64,000 nucleotides of DNA from Absidia repens (taxonomy: Eukaryota > Mucoromycota > Mucoromycetes > Mucorales > Cunninghamellaceae): the NCBI GenBank assembly GCA_002105175.1, contig MCGE01000019.1:744001-808000 (forward strand), read 5' to 3'. Positions 49,932-60,181 of the stretch are shown piece after piece (the first letter of the stretch is position 1; the number at the start of each line of letters is the position of its first letter). Under the pieces are notes generated by a model that worked only from the letters and a program-made list of their open reading frames with translations, was not told the DNA's origin and did not search any database. The position numbers and the translations under genes were made by a program.

Positions 49932-50300
49932 ACAATTCCTAAATGAGGAGTATAGGTATTGAAAAATACCATGTTAGCGTGATTAGCAATATTAATTCCT
50001 TACCGGGACGGTACTATCAGTAGGTATTGGTATTGATCAATACCTCTTATCGGGATTAGCAATACCAAAACCTTAGCGAGACGATACCACTAATAGGTAT
50101 TGGTATTGATCAATACCTCTTAGCGGGATTAGCAATACCAAAACCTTAGCGGGACGGTACCACCAATAAAAGTTGGTATTGATCAATACCTCTTAGCGGG
50201 ATTAGCAATACCAAAACCTTAGCGAGACAATACCGCCAGTAGGTATTGGTATTGATCGGTACCAGGTATTGAGGACTTTTTCTCAATACCATAATCGGGA
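49932..50300. repeat. 72-bp palindromic tandem repeats, block 2
   Basis: About five units of the same repeat, separated from block 1 by a 175-bp AT-rich spacer. Confidence 0.85.
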
Positions 50301-50379
50301 CGGGACCAAATTAAGAGCCCTATGTACAGTACAGTACAAATGATAAGAGCGACTACTGGGATATCTTTGTTAGTTATAG

Positions 50380-50738
50380 TGTTTGTGTATAATAGAAAAA
50401 TAAAGACGTAAGAAATAAGTGTGATTCTTGGTTATCTTTCTTTTAATATTGATGTTAATAATAAAAATAAAAATAAAATGATAGAGGCTATTTATATAAA
50501 ATAAAATAAGATAACGTTTAAGACCGGGTAATCTACGATATTGGTTTTCTTATAAGGATTATAAATCATATCATTGTGATTACAAATAAAAATAATCATG
50601 ATAAGTGTATGCTCATATCTCTTGTAGAGATCATTGGCTTGGTTTTGAAATGGATAAATGATCAATTGATACCTGAATTTATTTAAATGCTGCTCTGCTT
50701 ATTATTTCTGGCAGAACATTTTTATTCATGATCCGACA
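50380..50738 (-). repeat. solo LTR (J family) inside a K-type fragment
   Basis: Reverse-complement relative of 58807-59254. It ends CATGATCCGACA, and K-type sequence (ctgattcacatcaatgttacac) continues at 50739-50800. Confidence 0.7.
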
Positions 50739-50933
50739 CTGATTCACATCAATGTTACACTTTATTTTATTTTATTACTACATTCATATGCAAAATACAA
50801 TAGTTTTTTAGTCCATACGGTTATCTTTTTTTTGTTTTGAAATAAATTTATTTAATTGAGGGCCCGTGTACGGGCTTCAATTATTTGATTTGCAAAATAG
50901 TTTCAATTATATAGTTTGGGGGGACATCCTATT

Positions 50934-51345
50934 CTAAGCATTATCTTCTAATGAATCCGATCTAGAGGCTATCATTGCTTCCCGACTGGCAACACAGGCG
51001 TCACTTGGAAAGTGTTCACCTTTCATCCACTTGAGGGAACGTAGCGCACGGATGGCTTGCGTGGTGTTCCAGTTTCTAGCGTTAATATTACATAACGCCA
51101 CAGTGTGAGTAAAATGTCTTTCAAGGTGATCAGAATACAGCTCGATACAGTTCATGTGAAGGTCAGCGCTAGCCAACGGTCAATTGATTTTATGAATGCT
51201 CAAAAGGATCATTTCAAGGGAGACAGTCAGCGATCATATGATACGCATTTTCTATTTCTGTGTCGTATATGCGGCAGCAACCTGGATTTTCTTGCGTTCG
51301 TATGTGTTGGAGACTTCCTAGTTTGGTAGCTTGTTGATGAGGAGG
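50934..51345 (-). pseudogene. possible LINE reverse-transcriptase C-terminus
   Basis: Minus-strand frames contain NPGCC...ENAYHMIADC, resembling the CX2-3C...HX4C motif that closes many LINE ORF2 proteins. A tail with RNWNTTQAIRALRSLKWMKG (50934-51176) follows after a frame break and stops. The RT catalytic core is not present, so identification is tentative. Confidence 0.35.
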
Positions 51346-51348
51346 TGC

Positions 51349-51669
51349 TGTCGTATTTGTCATCCTCTATATTTACATTATAAATCAACCTATCAAATAT
51401 AGCAAATGTCAGACTCAGATCAGATACTAACTGTCATATTCAATCCCGATCTGTCAGTACACCAATAATCATTCAATCATCTAATCACAGTCCAATGATT
51501 TAATCCCTCGTCTCTATCTCATCCAATAATACCTTAGTAGTAGAAATTTATTATTCCAACAACCGCTTCCCCAATTTTATTATAAAAGCCTTCCATCATT
51601 TTACTGAAATAAAAATATAACGTTGTCTCACATACTTTGACTTTGCTCTGTACTACCCAACGTTGCACC
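51349..51669 (+). repeat. solo LTR (P family)
   Basis: TGTCGTATTTGTCATCC...CAACGTTGCA, with TATAAAAGCC as TATA-like box. About 85-90% similar to 48724-48983, with extra internal segments. Confidence 0.78.
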
Positions 51670-52216
51670 CCTGAAAAAAAGTCTGGTTTGTTTGAGCCAA
51701 AACCAGAATCAGTTGGTATCAGATAAACCAGAAGGTATGAAGAAGGGATAATGTATAAAAACGGGATCTCTAAGAGGGATCTACAAACTTTTAATGACGT
51801 TTAAACACACATCATTGAACTAGAAACAAGTTTTATTGAAGTGAAGACAAGCTTTATTGAGGCAGGAGATATGTTTTATTTAAAAAAAAGAGACAAACTA
51901 AGCTAATCACGACAATCCTAGAATCAAAATGAAAGGGTTTCCCCATGCATATTGTAATCGTTTTTGGAAACCCTTCTAAACTAGTCCTAACAGAAAGCCA
52001 AGGTTACCAGGCCCACAACGAGCTAAAAAGGGTGAAGAAAAATGATTTTTTCTTTAAAAAAAAAGTGAAAGAGAGAGAAAATGGGAGATACCGCTTGAAA
52101 ATATAATTCAGGCGGAGCGGGCTTTGATTTTGGATCCCATCACAAAAAAATCTGGAGGTCGTCAACAAAAAAAAAGAACAAAATCTGGAAAGCCTACAGC
52201 TATAATAACCCGCCTC

Positions 52217-52223
52217 TACTGTA
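52217..52223. other. candidate Tc1/mariner excision footprint (TACTGTA)
   Basis: cctc[TACTGTA]cgct compared with cctc[TA]cgct at 58535-58544. Confidence 0.5.
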
Positions 52224-53482
52224 CGCTTCAGTATAGCTTAAAACTGTAGAATAGCCTGTAGAATAATTTACCGTAATAGAATGGTTTGTAGAATAGACTA
52301 CCACATTATAATAGTATGTAGAATAAACTACCATAGTATAATAGTCTACCACAATAGAATAGCTTTGTCACCCATTGTTCATTGCAAAATAAAAAACTTT
52401 TATTGAATCATGATAGTCAAGACAAGAGTTGAGTGAGGTGCTCATCTAGAAGAATGGAGTGAAGAAAAGGGATCTTCAAAAGGATCTGCAAACTTCTAAT
52501 GACGTTAAAACATACATCACTGACGCAAAGATAGGGATCTCTAAAAGGGATCTCCAAACTGTTAAAGACGTTTAAACACACATCATTGAAACAAATACAC
52601 ATTTTTCAAGCAAAATCAAGTTTTATTGAAGTAGACATGTTTTATTGAAGAAAAGAGACATACTAAGCTAATCAAGTCATTCCCCAAGATCCTAGAATCA
52701 AAATGAAAGGGTTTCCCCATGCATCTTGTAATCCCTTTTCTAAAACCCTTCTAAACTAGTCCTAACAGAAAGCCAAGGCCACCAGGTCCACAACGAGCCC
52801 AAAACCGTGACGAGAAAATGATTTTTCGTTAAAAAAAAGGAAAGAAAGAGAAAGAGAGAGAGAAAATGGGGGATGCCGCTTGAAAAATAATTCAGGCGGA
52901 GCGGGGTTTGATTTTCAATCCTGTCACAAAAATATCTGGAGGCTCGTCAACAAACAAAAACAAAATCGGGAAAGCCTACAGCCATAATAACAAGCCCCTA
53001 TGCTTCAGTATTGTTTACAACATTATAGCCAGTAGAAGCATTTACCGTACAAAATTGGCTTGAAAAATAGACTACCACAATATAAGAATAGACTACCCAG
53101 GTAGAATAGTATGTAGAACAGACTACTACAGTATAATAGTATGTACATTAGTATGCAGATTAGTCTACCACAGTAGAATAGCTTTGTCATCCATTGTTCA
53201 TTGCAAAATAAAAACAAAAACTTTTATTGAATCATCATAGTCAAGATTATACTAAAGGAAAGAAAATCTAAGAGCTAGTCTACAAGAAAAACGGATCTCC
53301 AAAGGGGATCTACAAACTTCTAATGACCTTTTAAACACACATCATTGAAGCAAACATAGGGATCTGCAAACTTCTAATCACGATTCAAACACACATTATT
53401 AAGCAAAGAAAAGTTTTATTGAAGCAAAGACAAGTTTTATCAAAGCAAACATACCCTTATGTTTTATTGAAGAAAACAGACA

Positions 53483-53489
53483 TACAGTA
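53483..53489. other. candidate Tc1/mariner excision footprint (TACAGTA)
   Basis: agaca[TACAGTA]ctaagctaatc compared with agaca[TA]ctaagctaatc at 52656-52673. A third copy (about 47852-47877) has TACATGTA before ctaagctaatc. Confidence 0.65.
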
Positions 53490-53783
53490 CTAAGCTAATC
53501 AAGACATTTCCCAAGATACTAGAATCAAAATGAAAGGGTTTCCCCACGCATCTTGTAATCCCTTTTCTAAAATCTTTCTAAACGAATCCTAACAGAAAGC
53601 TGAGGCCACCAGGTCCACAATGAGCCAAAAACAGTGAAGAAATGTTGGCTCATTCCCGTTGTTGTCCATTTTTTTTTTTTTGGATGTGCGCTCCCATTTT
53701 TTTTTCTCGATCAACAATCCAGGCTGCCGGCGGCGGCGGTTGAATTCACACCCATCTGGCTTTACAGTCGAGAAAGTTAGTTT

Positions 53784-53887
53784 GGGTCAGGTTAGTTGAA
53801 AATGGGTCACCATTCTCAATATGGGTCAACTCCCGCGAAAGTGGGTCAAATTGGTGGAAGTGGGTCAGGGTGGGTGAAAATGGATCA
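53784..53887. repeat. GGGTCA hexamers phased every 19-20 bp
   Basis: GGGTCA at 53784, 53804, 53823, 53843 and 53862, with GGATCA at 53882. The intervening sequence is also partly repeated. It could be a short degenerate satellite or a binding-site cluster downstream of the gene at 54.6-56.3 kb. Confidence 0.6.
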
Positions 53888-54598
53888 ACCAACTTCAAGT
53901 TTGCTGCTAACGCCATTTCGGTCTTGACTATGATATAGCATCCTATTATATAAAAAAAAAAATATGACAAATAATCACGACAAATGCGCATAAAAATCAT
54001 TATTTTATTTCACAAAAAAGACAAACTACAAACTACAATCATAAAACTAAAAAAATTAAACTGAACTAAAACCCATAAAAAATAACAGCTACAATCCTTC
54101 TTCACAATTTAAACGTCTATTCCAAAATGTCAACGCTGTGATTTGGGATATCGAGGTTGCAAGACAAGAATAAAAAAAAATATTGATTTTATTTAGATAA
54201 AAATACTGATTAATACTACTACTATGAATATCTGGTAATAATAGAGAAGATGGGTTGGGGGGTAACGTGGATGAGGATCACTATATGGAGGAGAATTATA
54301 TCGTTGTTGTTGTTGATATGACTGATAAGCAATCGATGACATTTTGACGGGAATTGGCTTGATGAGAAATATTTGCTTGAGTGATGTGTATGTGACAAGA
54401 GGGTACGCGATAAAAAAAAAGGGTATTGTGTTGACATGAATGCAGAGAGGGTGACTAATCGGATTGAGCCGTTGTTGATAGGGACGGTGATGGTGATGAT
54501 CATGATGATGATGATGAGGATGACGATGACGACACTGATGATGATGATGGTGACTTGAGAGCTTTGCTTGAATGGTGTGTAATTGGCGACTCAGGATT

Positions 54599-55648
54599 TC
54601 AAAGCGGTCGTCTAAAATCATCAGTTGCAGTACTTTGGTTGTCGTGAGATTTCGAAGTGAATGTTGTCATTGATTTCTTTTTGCACTTCAATCCATCCAT
54701 ATACTTTTCCTGAGTGTCAACACAGATCCCACGTAAATAGGAGAGTCCAGTCATAAGTTTCTTGACATCAGCTGTGAACGTTGAAGCCACCTGTGGTATA
54801 CTGAAGATATACACCAAATCAAGTATGTAAAGACCATTTCCATGAAGTCGTAAAGATAAAAGTTCAGCTTCAAAACCTAGTAAATAGTAAAAGAAGATCA
54901 GTTGGACTTTTTCGTGATGCCTTTTTTTGTTACCTTGTACCACAATGAGTGGCATTACCAATGAAGTGCAATTGCCAGTAACGGAGAGGATGTTATTCAA
55001 TTGTACTTTCCCATTAAGTATCAGTTTCCTTTTGTCGTAAAAATACTTGGATTTGTTGACGGATCGCGCAAATTCAGAATTACCAACATCATAAGATGAG
55101 TCCACATTCATGCATAAGATTCGTAAATCCAACCTGCGGTTGCTTTTTTGAGGTTCGATAGATATTGTGTCCCCCCTAAAAAAGAATCAGAATACTTTGT
55201 AAGTACCCAAAAAAAAGCATCACAATATACATCCACCTTACCAGTGCAGTATCAATCCACTCCCATACATCGCCGCTTCGAAAATTGGCCCCCAAACCTT
55301 GATGATCAAAGATGCTTCAGATAGTTGGGTGACGACGTCAGGTAAAAATACTTCCGGCTGGCGAAAATGGCATTCGCATACGAGAGACAGCACCTTCAAA
55401 GAAGGATAATCAGATTCAATACAGGCACCAAGTTTTGAATATAAATGGCCAACGGCATGCTTCCAGTTTCTCTGTTTCTTCAATAAGCCACCAATATGTT
55501 CACAGATAATTTCCACAGCGGTATCCATAATGTCCCCAACTGGTAAAGATATGTTGCATTGGTGACGGAAAAGTTTACATTGATCATCATTGAATAGAGA
55601 GAGTTGACTTCCTTTGGTATCGTCAAAAAAATCAGCAATGTTGTTCAT
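54599..55648 (-). CDS. conserved-looking multi-exon protein of unknown function
   Basis: Three exons, 55242-55648, 54934-55175 and 54599-54876 (927 nt, 308 aa plus stop), with GT-AG introns at 55176-55241 (66 bp) and 54877-54933 (57 bp). Splicing gives ...LILHWGDTISIEP... and ...IVVQGFEAELL..., restoring smooth frames. Features: an all-alpha/beta globular composition, VKVWGPIFEAAMYG near 125, RLDLRIL after intron 1, and KLMTGLSYLRGI near the end. No catalytic motif recognised. My recollection is that zygomycete genomes contain similar uncharacterised proteins, but I cannot verify it here. The last exon could instead splice into an overlapping His-rich frame (54193-54621). The first ATG may be internal: at least two further exons lie upstream. 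Confidence 0.65.
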
Positions 55649-55654
55649 TCCGCA

Positions 55655-56078
55655 CTGTGGTGTTTATTAGGTGTTGGAAGTAAAAAGTGAAAATAAAAAA
55701 AAATAATGAATGTGGGTGCTCCCACATTTGACACATAAAATCTATTTTTATTTTTGTCCCTGAACGGGAATTCAATTTCACAACACTGACAGCTAGTATT
55801 TAGATTTTTTTTATTGGTACTGAAATTAGATTTTATAGAATCTAATTACTGGACTATGATTTTTTTTATTCTCAGTTTTTACTTTTTTTTTTTTTTTTTT
55901 TTAAAAGCAAAGGTTTTTTTACCCACTGGGTTTTTCCTGTTCTTCCTCATTATTTTTTAAAATAATAAAGTCACTTTATTTAGTCTCGTATTTCATCACA
56001 CGCACCTACAAGAAATAAAACTTAAAAAATGAGAAATAAAACAAATAATTATCGAGATTTCTATGTTCAACCACTTAC
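55655..56078. other. upstream intron or intergenic segment, repeat-invaded
   Basis: Lies between the exon at 56079-56212 and the ATG exon. Contains a palindrome TGGGAGCACCCA/TGGGTGCTCCCA-like pair near 55711, a T run (about 55879-55898) and LTR-like phrases (CCCTGAACGGGAATTCAATTTC). Splicing across it directly from 56079 to 55654 would create an early stop, so the gene is either decayed here or has an unseen exon. Confidence 0.4.
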
Positions 56079-56302
56079 GTAATAAAGTATTTTTCCCTTT
56101 CTTGTTCGTCCACATAAGCACCAGACTTCTTCATAGCCATTTTCTTTAAAAAGGTTGCAACGGAGTCATCCAAACCCGGCACAAACACATCATCCTTTTC
56201 ATGAATATCCACCTAAAAAAAACAACAAAGAGGATTAGCCTGATATCAATATAAATAAATACGAGTTGTTTTTACCTGAAGTTTTTTTGTTACACTTGCA
56301 GC
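56079..56302 (-). pseudogene. upstream exons of the 54.6-kb gene, cut by a solo LTR
   Basis: Exon 56079-56212 (VDIHEKDDVFVPGLDDSV...KKSGAYVDEQEREKYF) has acceptor TTTTTTAG and donor GTAAGTGG. The preceding exon end, 56276-56302 (AASVTKKLQ), joins it in frame across a 63-bp GT-AG intron. That exon is interrupted at 56302/56303 by an H-family LTR and no continuation was found on the far side, so the 5' part of the gene is lost or displaced. Confidence 0.6.
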
Positions 56303-56756
56303 TGTCGCATCATGAAAAATGATGGCATAAAAATAAAACCTGTTCCTGAAGAAATTGAAATTCCGATTAGGAACACTGCATGATAAAAATAAATAATCAC
56401 GCAACATTGTGATAGAAGAAAAGAAAATAATGATTCACTTCATGAAATTATTAGGTCCCATAAAATAGAATAAAAGAAAATAAAATACCCTTGCAATAAC
56501 ATCAATCATATCATCATACACCTAATATCAGAACATCATACGATCATAATAAAAATAATGATCATGATAAAAAATAATAATAACAATAAACCCATGTAAT
56601 ATCTATTTCTAATGAAACATAAGATATAGTATATAAAGAGTGACATTTTTATTAATAAAAACCATATACAAGAATCTCACTTAATTCTACCTGTCCCACT
56701 TTTTATTTTCTACTTTTTATTTTTTTTATTTTTTTCTTTATATACGTTATTTCACA
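56303..56756 (+). repeat. solo LTR (H family), opposite orientation
   Basis: TGTCGCATCATG...TTCACA, the reverse complement of 43153-43612. It interrupts an exon on its left and abuts a truncated A-type LTR on its right; no duplication. Confidence 0.82.
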
Positions 56757-57446
56757 CAGAGTAGTGTTTTTGTAGGTTTTTATATTTTTTTTTTGGGTTG
56801 AATAGGATGTCTTGAGTTATCCTTTAGTATAGCTTTTGCTTGTTTAGAGCTTGAAAATAAATTTGTTCCTTGGACGGAATTTGAAATATCTTGTTCCTGA
56901 TTCGGACAAAAATAGGATTGAGAGTAGTGAGCACCAGAACTTTTGTAGATAAAGTCCAACTGTAGAGAAAGTTTATAAAAAATAAACTTGGAAGAGTAAA
57001 ATAAAATAAAAATAAAAGTATTGACCTTTGTTGGTTCAATAAAAATAAAATGTATAACACACAAAAGAATAAAAAGAGGACTTGTAGTCACAAAAAAATA
57101 AAAGAAAGTTTCTATATAGACGATAGAAACAAAATAAAAATAAGACAGTGATTTGGTGGTTAAAAACCTTTGTACTGAATTTTATATAAAAAGGGTTGAG
57201 ATAATAATATAATAAAAATTAACTAAAGAAAAAGAAAATTGAAAAAAAATTGGGATATATATATAAAAATAAAATTTAAAAATGGACTAAAAAAAGACGT
57301 CGGGGTAAAATATACGCAGGTAAAAATATGACATTGGGGTAAAAAAATATGAAGGGATAAATGTAACAATCAACAAAAACTTAAGCTCCCATGGCCCAAT
57401 TTTGCAGACCAGCGATTCCCAATAGGTTTGCTCAGGTAACATTTAC
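56757..57446 (-). repeat. 3' LTR (A-type, truncated) of element I
   Basis: Begins CAGAGTAGTG (about 30 bp into a normal A-type LTR) and ends AACATTTACA. The minus tail reads DVNVT-stop-ANLLGIAGLQNWAMGA-stop, the motif with one nonsense codon. Confidence 0.82.
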
Positions 57447-58104
57447 ATCCTCGGGCCGAGGGTTGACTGTGCCTCCAGTCATTAACCATTCATCCTGCAC
57501 CTCCAAGTGCCGCCAGAGAGCACGCTTTATTGTTGTGGCGTTATAATCGTTATATAGGATTCGCACCATGCGAGTTAACAGTCTTCTACTGTATATTGCA
57601 GTCCCGTTTCTTGGGGTCCAATCTGTTGATGCGCCAACTTGATAATGGCTGGTGTGAGTTGAGTTGATATGATATTCGTGCGATTCCAATGTAGCGACCG
57701 TTCTTGGGTGTATAATTCCATATATTTGGCTGAGTGTGTTTCGACTTGGAGTCGCACGTATTGGGCGTCTCTTCTTCAGCGGTCATTGGCCAAGTGCGGT
57801 TAATATAGTTGGTAGTAGAGGTGACGTTCACATCGGGAGAATCATTGTTACTGTTATTGTCGACTTCATCTTGTTCGTTATCCTTGTTGACTTCATCTTG
57901 ATCGTTAAGATTAGCTTCTTCATTGTCGACTTCTTCTTGTTCGTTGTCCTTGTTGACTTCATATTGATCGTTAAGATTAGCTTCTTCATTTCCGAATTGG
58001 ATAGGCGCAAAAGTCCAATCGGGGTTCGTAAGCCAATCACTATCGGCGGGATCGAAAGTGGTATAGGGGTAGAATTGAAATGGGTGAATAACTTGGTTGT
58101 TCAT
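57370..58104 (-). pseudogene. ORF3 of element I with acidic N-terminal extension
   Basis: Starts at ATG 58104 (MNNQVIHPFQFYPYTTF). Two tandem copies of an EEANLNDQ-EVNKDNEQ unit follow, making a strongly acidic ~100-residue extension absent from A and B. Then comes the conserved block (RTWPMTAEEE, YTQERSLHWNRTNI, LTPAIIKLAH, IKRALWRHLEVQDEW) and the LTR-encoded tail. A frameshift near 57750, another near 57590 and a stop in the tail break it. Confidence 0.78.
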
Positions 58105-58223
58105 TTTGAGATGAGAATTTGTTTTTGAAATGAGAGGGGAAGTAAAGAATAATTATTTACTTGTTGTTTTCGGTCTTTTTATAAGATTTTTTTTTGAGCA
58201 CCAAAGTATGTGTTTATTGTTTA
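58105..58223 (-). other. integrase-ORF3 spacer, element I
   Basis: Sense-strand TTTGGTGCTCAAAAAAAAA, as in element A. Confidence 0.65.
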
Positions 58224-58360
58224 TTACAATAGTGTGGAATACATCTCCGCGGCTATTCGTTGATCATCGTTTTTCCAGAATACATCAGGCAAGGAGTATA
58301 GCTTTAATCGGTTTCCATGTATTCTTTTTAATTGGTTGGCATCATCATGGTATGACTTGA
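58224..58360 (-). pseudogene. integrase C-terminal fragment, element I
   Basis: Encodes the integrase end (IHGNRLKLYSLPDVFWKND, then YSTLL-stop), very close to element A. The rest is missing at a junction with M repeat at about 58361. Confidence 0.82.
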
Positions 58361-58565
58361 AACGAACTACTGCGCCGGTTGACTTCAAATTTTCCATGCA
58401 TCTTCAGAATAGTTATACAATCATTTTTTGTCACCAAATTAACCATCCATGGCTCATACAATTAATTATAGAATGCACTAAAGTTTACGCCTAGAAGCTC
58501 ACAGCTAAAGCCTACAGTCATAATATAATATCCACCTCTACGCTATCGTCCACCATCAACCACAC
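58361..58565 (+). repeat. M repeat (also at 48170-48400), interrupted by a K LTR
   Basis: Matches 48190-48400 ('ttcaaattttccatgcatctt', 'tttttgtcaccaaa') and resumes at 59368-59460 after the K/J insertions. Confidence 0.65.
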
Positions 58566-58775
58566 TGTTAAAAAATAGGTTTTTTGTAAGAAATAAAATA
58601 AAATAAAAATAAAAAGTACGATGAGAATGTTGTTAACCTTTATTTGATATAAATCAAGCATCTCTTTATAATGATGTGATTATGGTATGAAACAGTATAA
58701 CTACTACTACGGTTTGATATAATAAATGGGTTTCTTTTTCAAAGACATGAAAAAGTAAAATCCGATCATGACACC

Positions 58776-58782
58776 TACAGTA
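58776..58782. other. candidate Tc1/mariner excision footprint (TACAGTA)
   Basis: In the K LTR: caccTACAGTAtatatgatctgag compared with catccatatatgatctgag in the other K copy (about 59951-59969). Confidence 0.5.
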
Positions 58783-58806
58783 TATATGATCTGAGCCCTT
58801 GCATTG

Positions 58807-59254
58807 TGTCGTATCATGAATAAAAATGTTCTGCCTGAATAATCAGCAGAGCGGCATTTGAATAAATTCAGGTACCAATTAATCATTTATCCATTTCAAA
58901 ACCAAACCAATGATCTCTACACAAGATATGAACATACACTTACAGTATCATGATTCTTTTTATTTGTAATCATTATATTTGTAATCATTATGATATGATT
59001 TATAATCCTTATAAGAAAACCAATGAAAAAGTTTTCTTACTAGTTCCAATTGTATTAACACCAATCATGATAAAATAACCAACATCATAGATTACCCGGT
59101 CTCAAACATTATTTTATTTTTATTTTGTATAAATAGTCTCTAGTATTTTATTTTTATTTTAATTATCAACATCAATGTAAAATAAAGATAACAAAGAATC
59201 TCACTTATTTTCTTACGTCTTTATTTTTTATTATTACAAACCCTACATTCAACA
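58807..59254 (+). repeat. solo LTR (J family)
   Basis: TGTCGTATCATG...CATTCAACA, 448 bp, CATTG on both sides (58802-58806, 59255-59259). TATAAATAGTC is a TATA-like box. Contains a TACAGTA scar at 58941-58947. Confidence 0.88.
58941..58947. other. candidate Tc1/mariner excision footprint (TACAGTA)
   Basis: catacact[TACAGTA]tcatgatt compared with catacact[TA]tcatgatt in the reverse-oriented J copy at 50595-50612. Confidence 0.65.
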
Positions 59255-59462
59255 CATTGTAGCGCTGAATTTCAATCTATTTTTATTTCACTTGCATTGT
59301 GCCTGATTCACATCAATGTCACACTTTATTTTATTTTACTGCTACATTCATATGCCAAAATACAACACACACACATAGTTGGACACCCAAATTCGCTTAA
59401 AACCGCTCTCTAGTCACATGCTCCTTCTAATCATACCATTTTTCCCTCCATTATCCCCGTTG

Positions 59463-59543
59463 TCGTATCATGAATAAAAATGTTCTGCCTGAATAATAAG
59501 CAGAGCGGCATTTGAATAAATTCAGGTACCAGTTAATCATTTA
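59463..59543 (+). repeat. J-family LTR fragment
   Basis: First ~81 bp of the J LTR, cut by the C-type LTR. Confidence 0.7.
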
Positions 59544-59599
59544 TGTCGTATTTTTCATCTGTCACTAATCATTTCCCACACTATCACACTTGTCATTCC

Positions 59600-59606
59600 T
59601 ACAGTA
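59600..59606. other. candidate Tc1/mariner excision footprint (TACAGTA)
   Basis: cattcc[TACAGTA]tacagg compared with cattcc[TA]tacagg in the element C LTRs (complement of 25086-25099). Confidence 0.65.
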
Positions 59607-59656
59607 TACAGGTATAAGACACAGCCTCGAGTATCCACTACTTAGGCATATGTACT

Positions 59657-59663
59657 TACAGTA
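59657..59663. other. candidate Tc1/mariner excision footprint (TACAGTA)
   Basis: tact[TACAGTA]tatctacag compared with tact[TA]tatctacag in the element C LTRs (complement of about 25032-25046). Confidence 0.65.
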
Positions 59664-59739
59664 TATCTACAGATAACCAACTTCCCATAGCCTCAAATTA
59701 CCATTCTTCGACCACATTCACAACCACAACTAGCACAGC

Positions 59740-60087
59740 TATTGTATATAGGGTTTTTGTAAAAATAAAATAATAAAAATAATATAATAAAAAAAAATTA
59801 AGATGAGAATGCTGTTACTCTCATTTAATAAATCATTCATCCTTTTATAAGGATATGATTATGTTGTAAAACAATACAATTATTTCTACGGTTTAATATA
59901 ATGAATGGGTTCCTTTTTCAAAGACATGAAAAAGTGAAATCAGATGATGACATCCATATATGATCTGAGCCCTTGCATTGTAGCACTGGATTTGAATCTA
60001 TTTTTATTTCACTTGCATTGTGCCTGATTCACATCAATCTCACACTTTATTTTATTTTATTGCTACATTTATATGCAAAATACAACA
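59740..60087 (-). repeat. solo LTR (K family)
   Basis: Ends ATACAACA, ACAGC on both sides (59735-59739, 60088-60092). Its first bases (TATTGTA) deviate from the TG of the other copy. Confidence 0.78.
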
Positions 60088-60181
60088 ACAGCCTTCCTTT
60101 TCCACATTTTATTATAAAAACCATATCTGTTATATCACTTATTTTTTTATAACGTCTTCTTATTTTATCAAAAATACTACA

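Larger units (their letters stand above)
49398..50322. mobile_element. hAT-like non-autonomous element with internal tandem repeats
   Basis: Terminal inverted repeats TAGGGCTCTTAA / TTAAGAGCCCTA and a perfect 8-bp target duplication TGTACAGT (49390-49397, 50323-50330) fit the hAT superfamily. The interior is two blocks of ~72-bp repeats, and a second left-end-like sequence (TAGGACTCTTAAC, about 49921) suggests an internal duplication or nested copy. There is no transposase, so it depends on an element elsewhere. Confidence 0.88.
51760..53760 (+). repeat. three tandem S repeat units
   Basis: Cores near 51929, 52697 and 53521 (spacings about 768 and 824 bp), all plus. The units share their start (GGGATCT...CTTCTAATGACG), core, AG tract and AACTTTTATTGAATCAT end. 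47221-47640 and 52826-53245 are nearly identical. Confidence 0.7.
58566..59367 (-). repeat. solo LTR (K family) with a nested J LTR
   Basis: Pieces 58566-58806 and 59255-59367. Perfect duplication CACAC (58561-58565, 59368-59372); the undisturbed site is visible in the M copy near 48395. Confidence 0.87.
59544..60181 (+). repeat. solo LTR (element C type), with a nested K LTR
   Basis: Own pieces 59544-59739 and 60088-60181 are highly similar to the reverse complement of 24853-25149, but older: many substitutions and two five-base scars (59600-59606, 59657-59663). Confidence 0.85.

Noticed and set aside
49398..50322. CRISPR-like array of direct repeats
   Set aside because: Repeats are contiguous 72-bp palindromic units without unique spacers, bounded by TIRs and an 8-bp duplication in a eukaryotic genome.
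54193..54621. His-rich 142-codon minus frame overlapping the end of the host gene
   Set aside because: The His run comes from a (GAT/CAT)n-type repeat; the DDRFEILSRQL start is suggestive of an alternative last exon but no convincing splice donor of reasonable intron length joins it.
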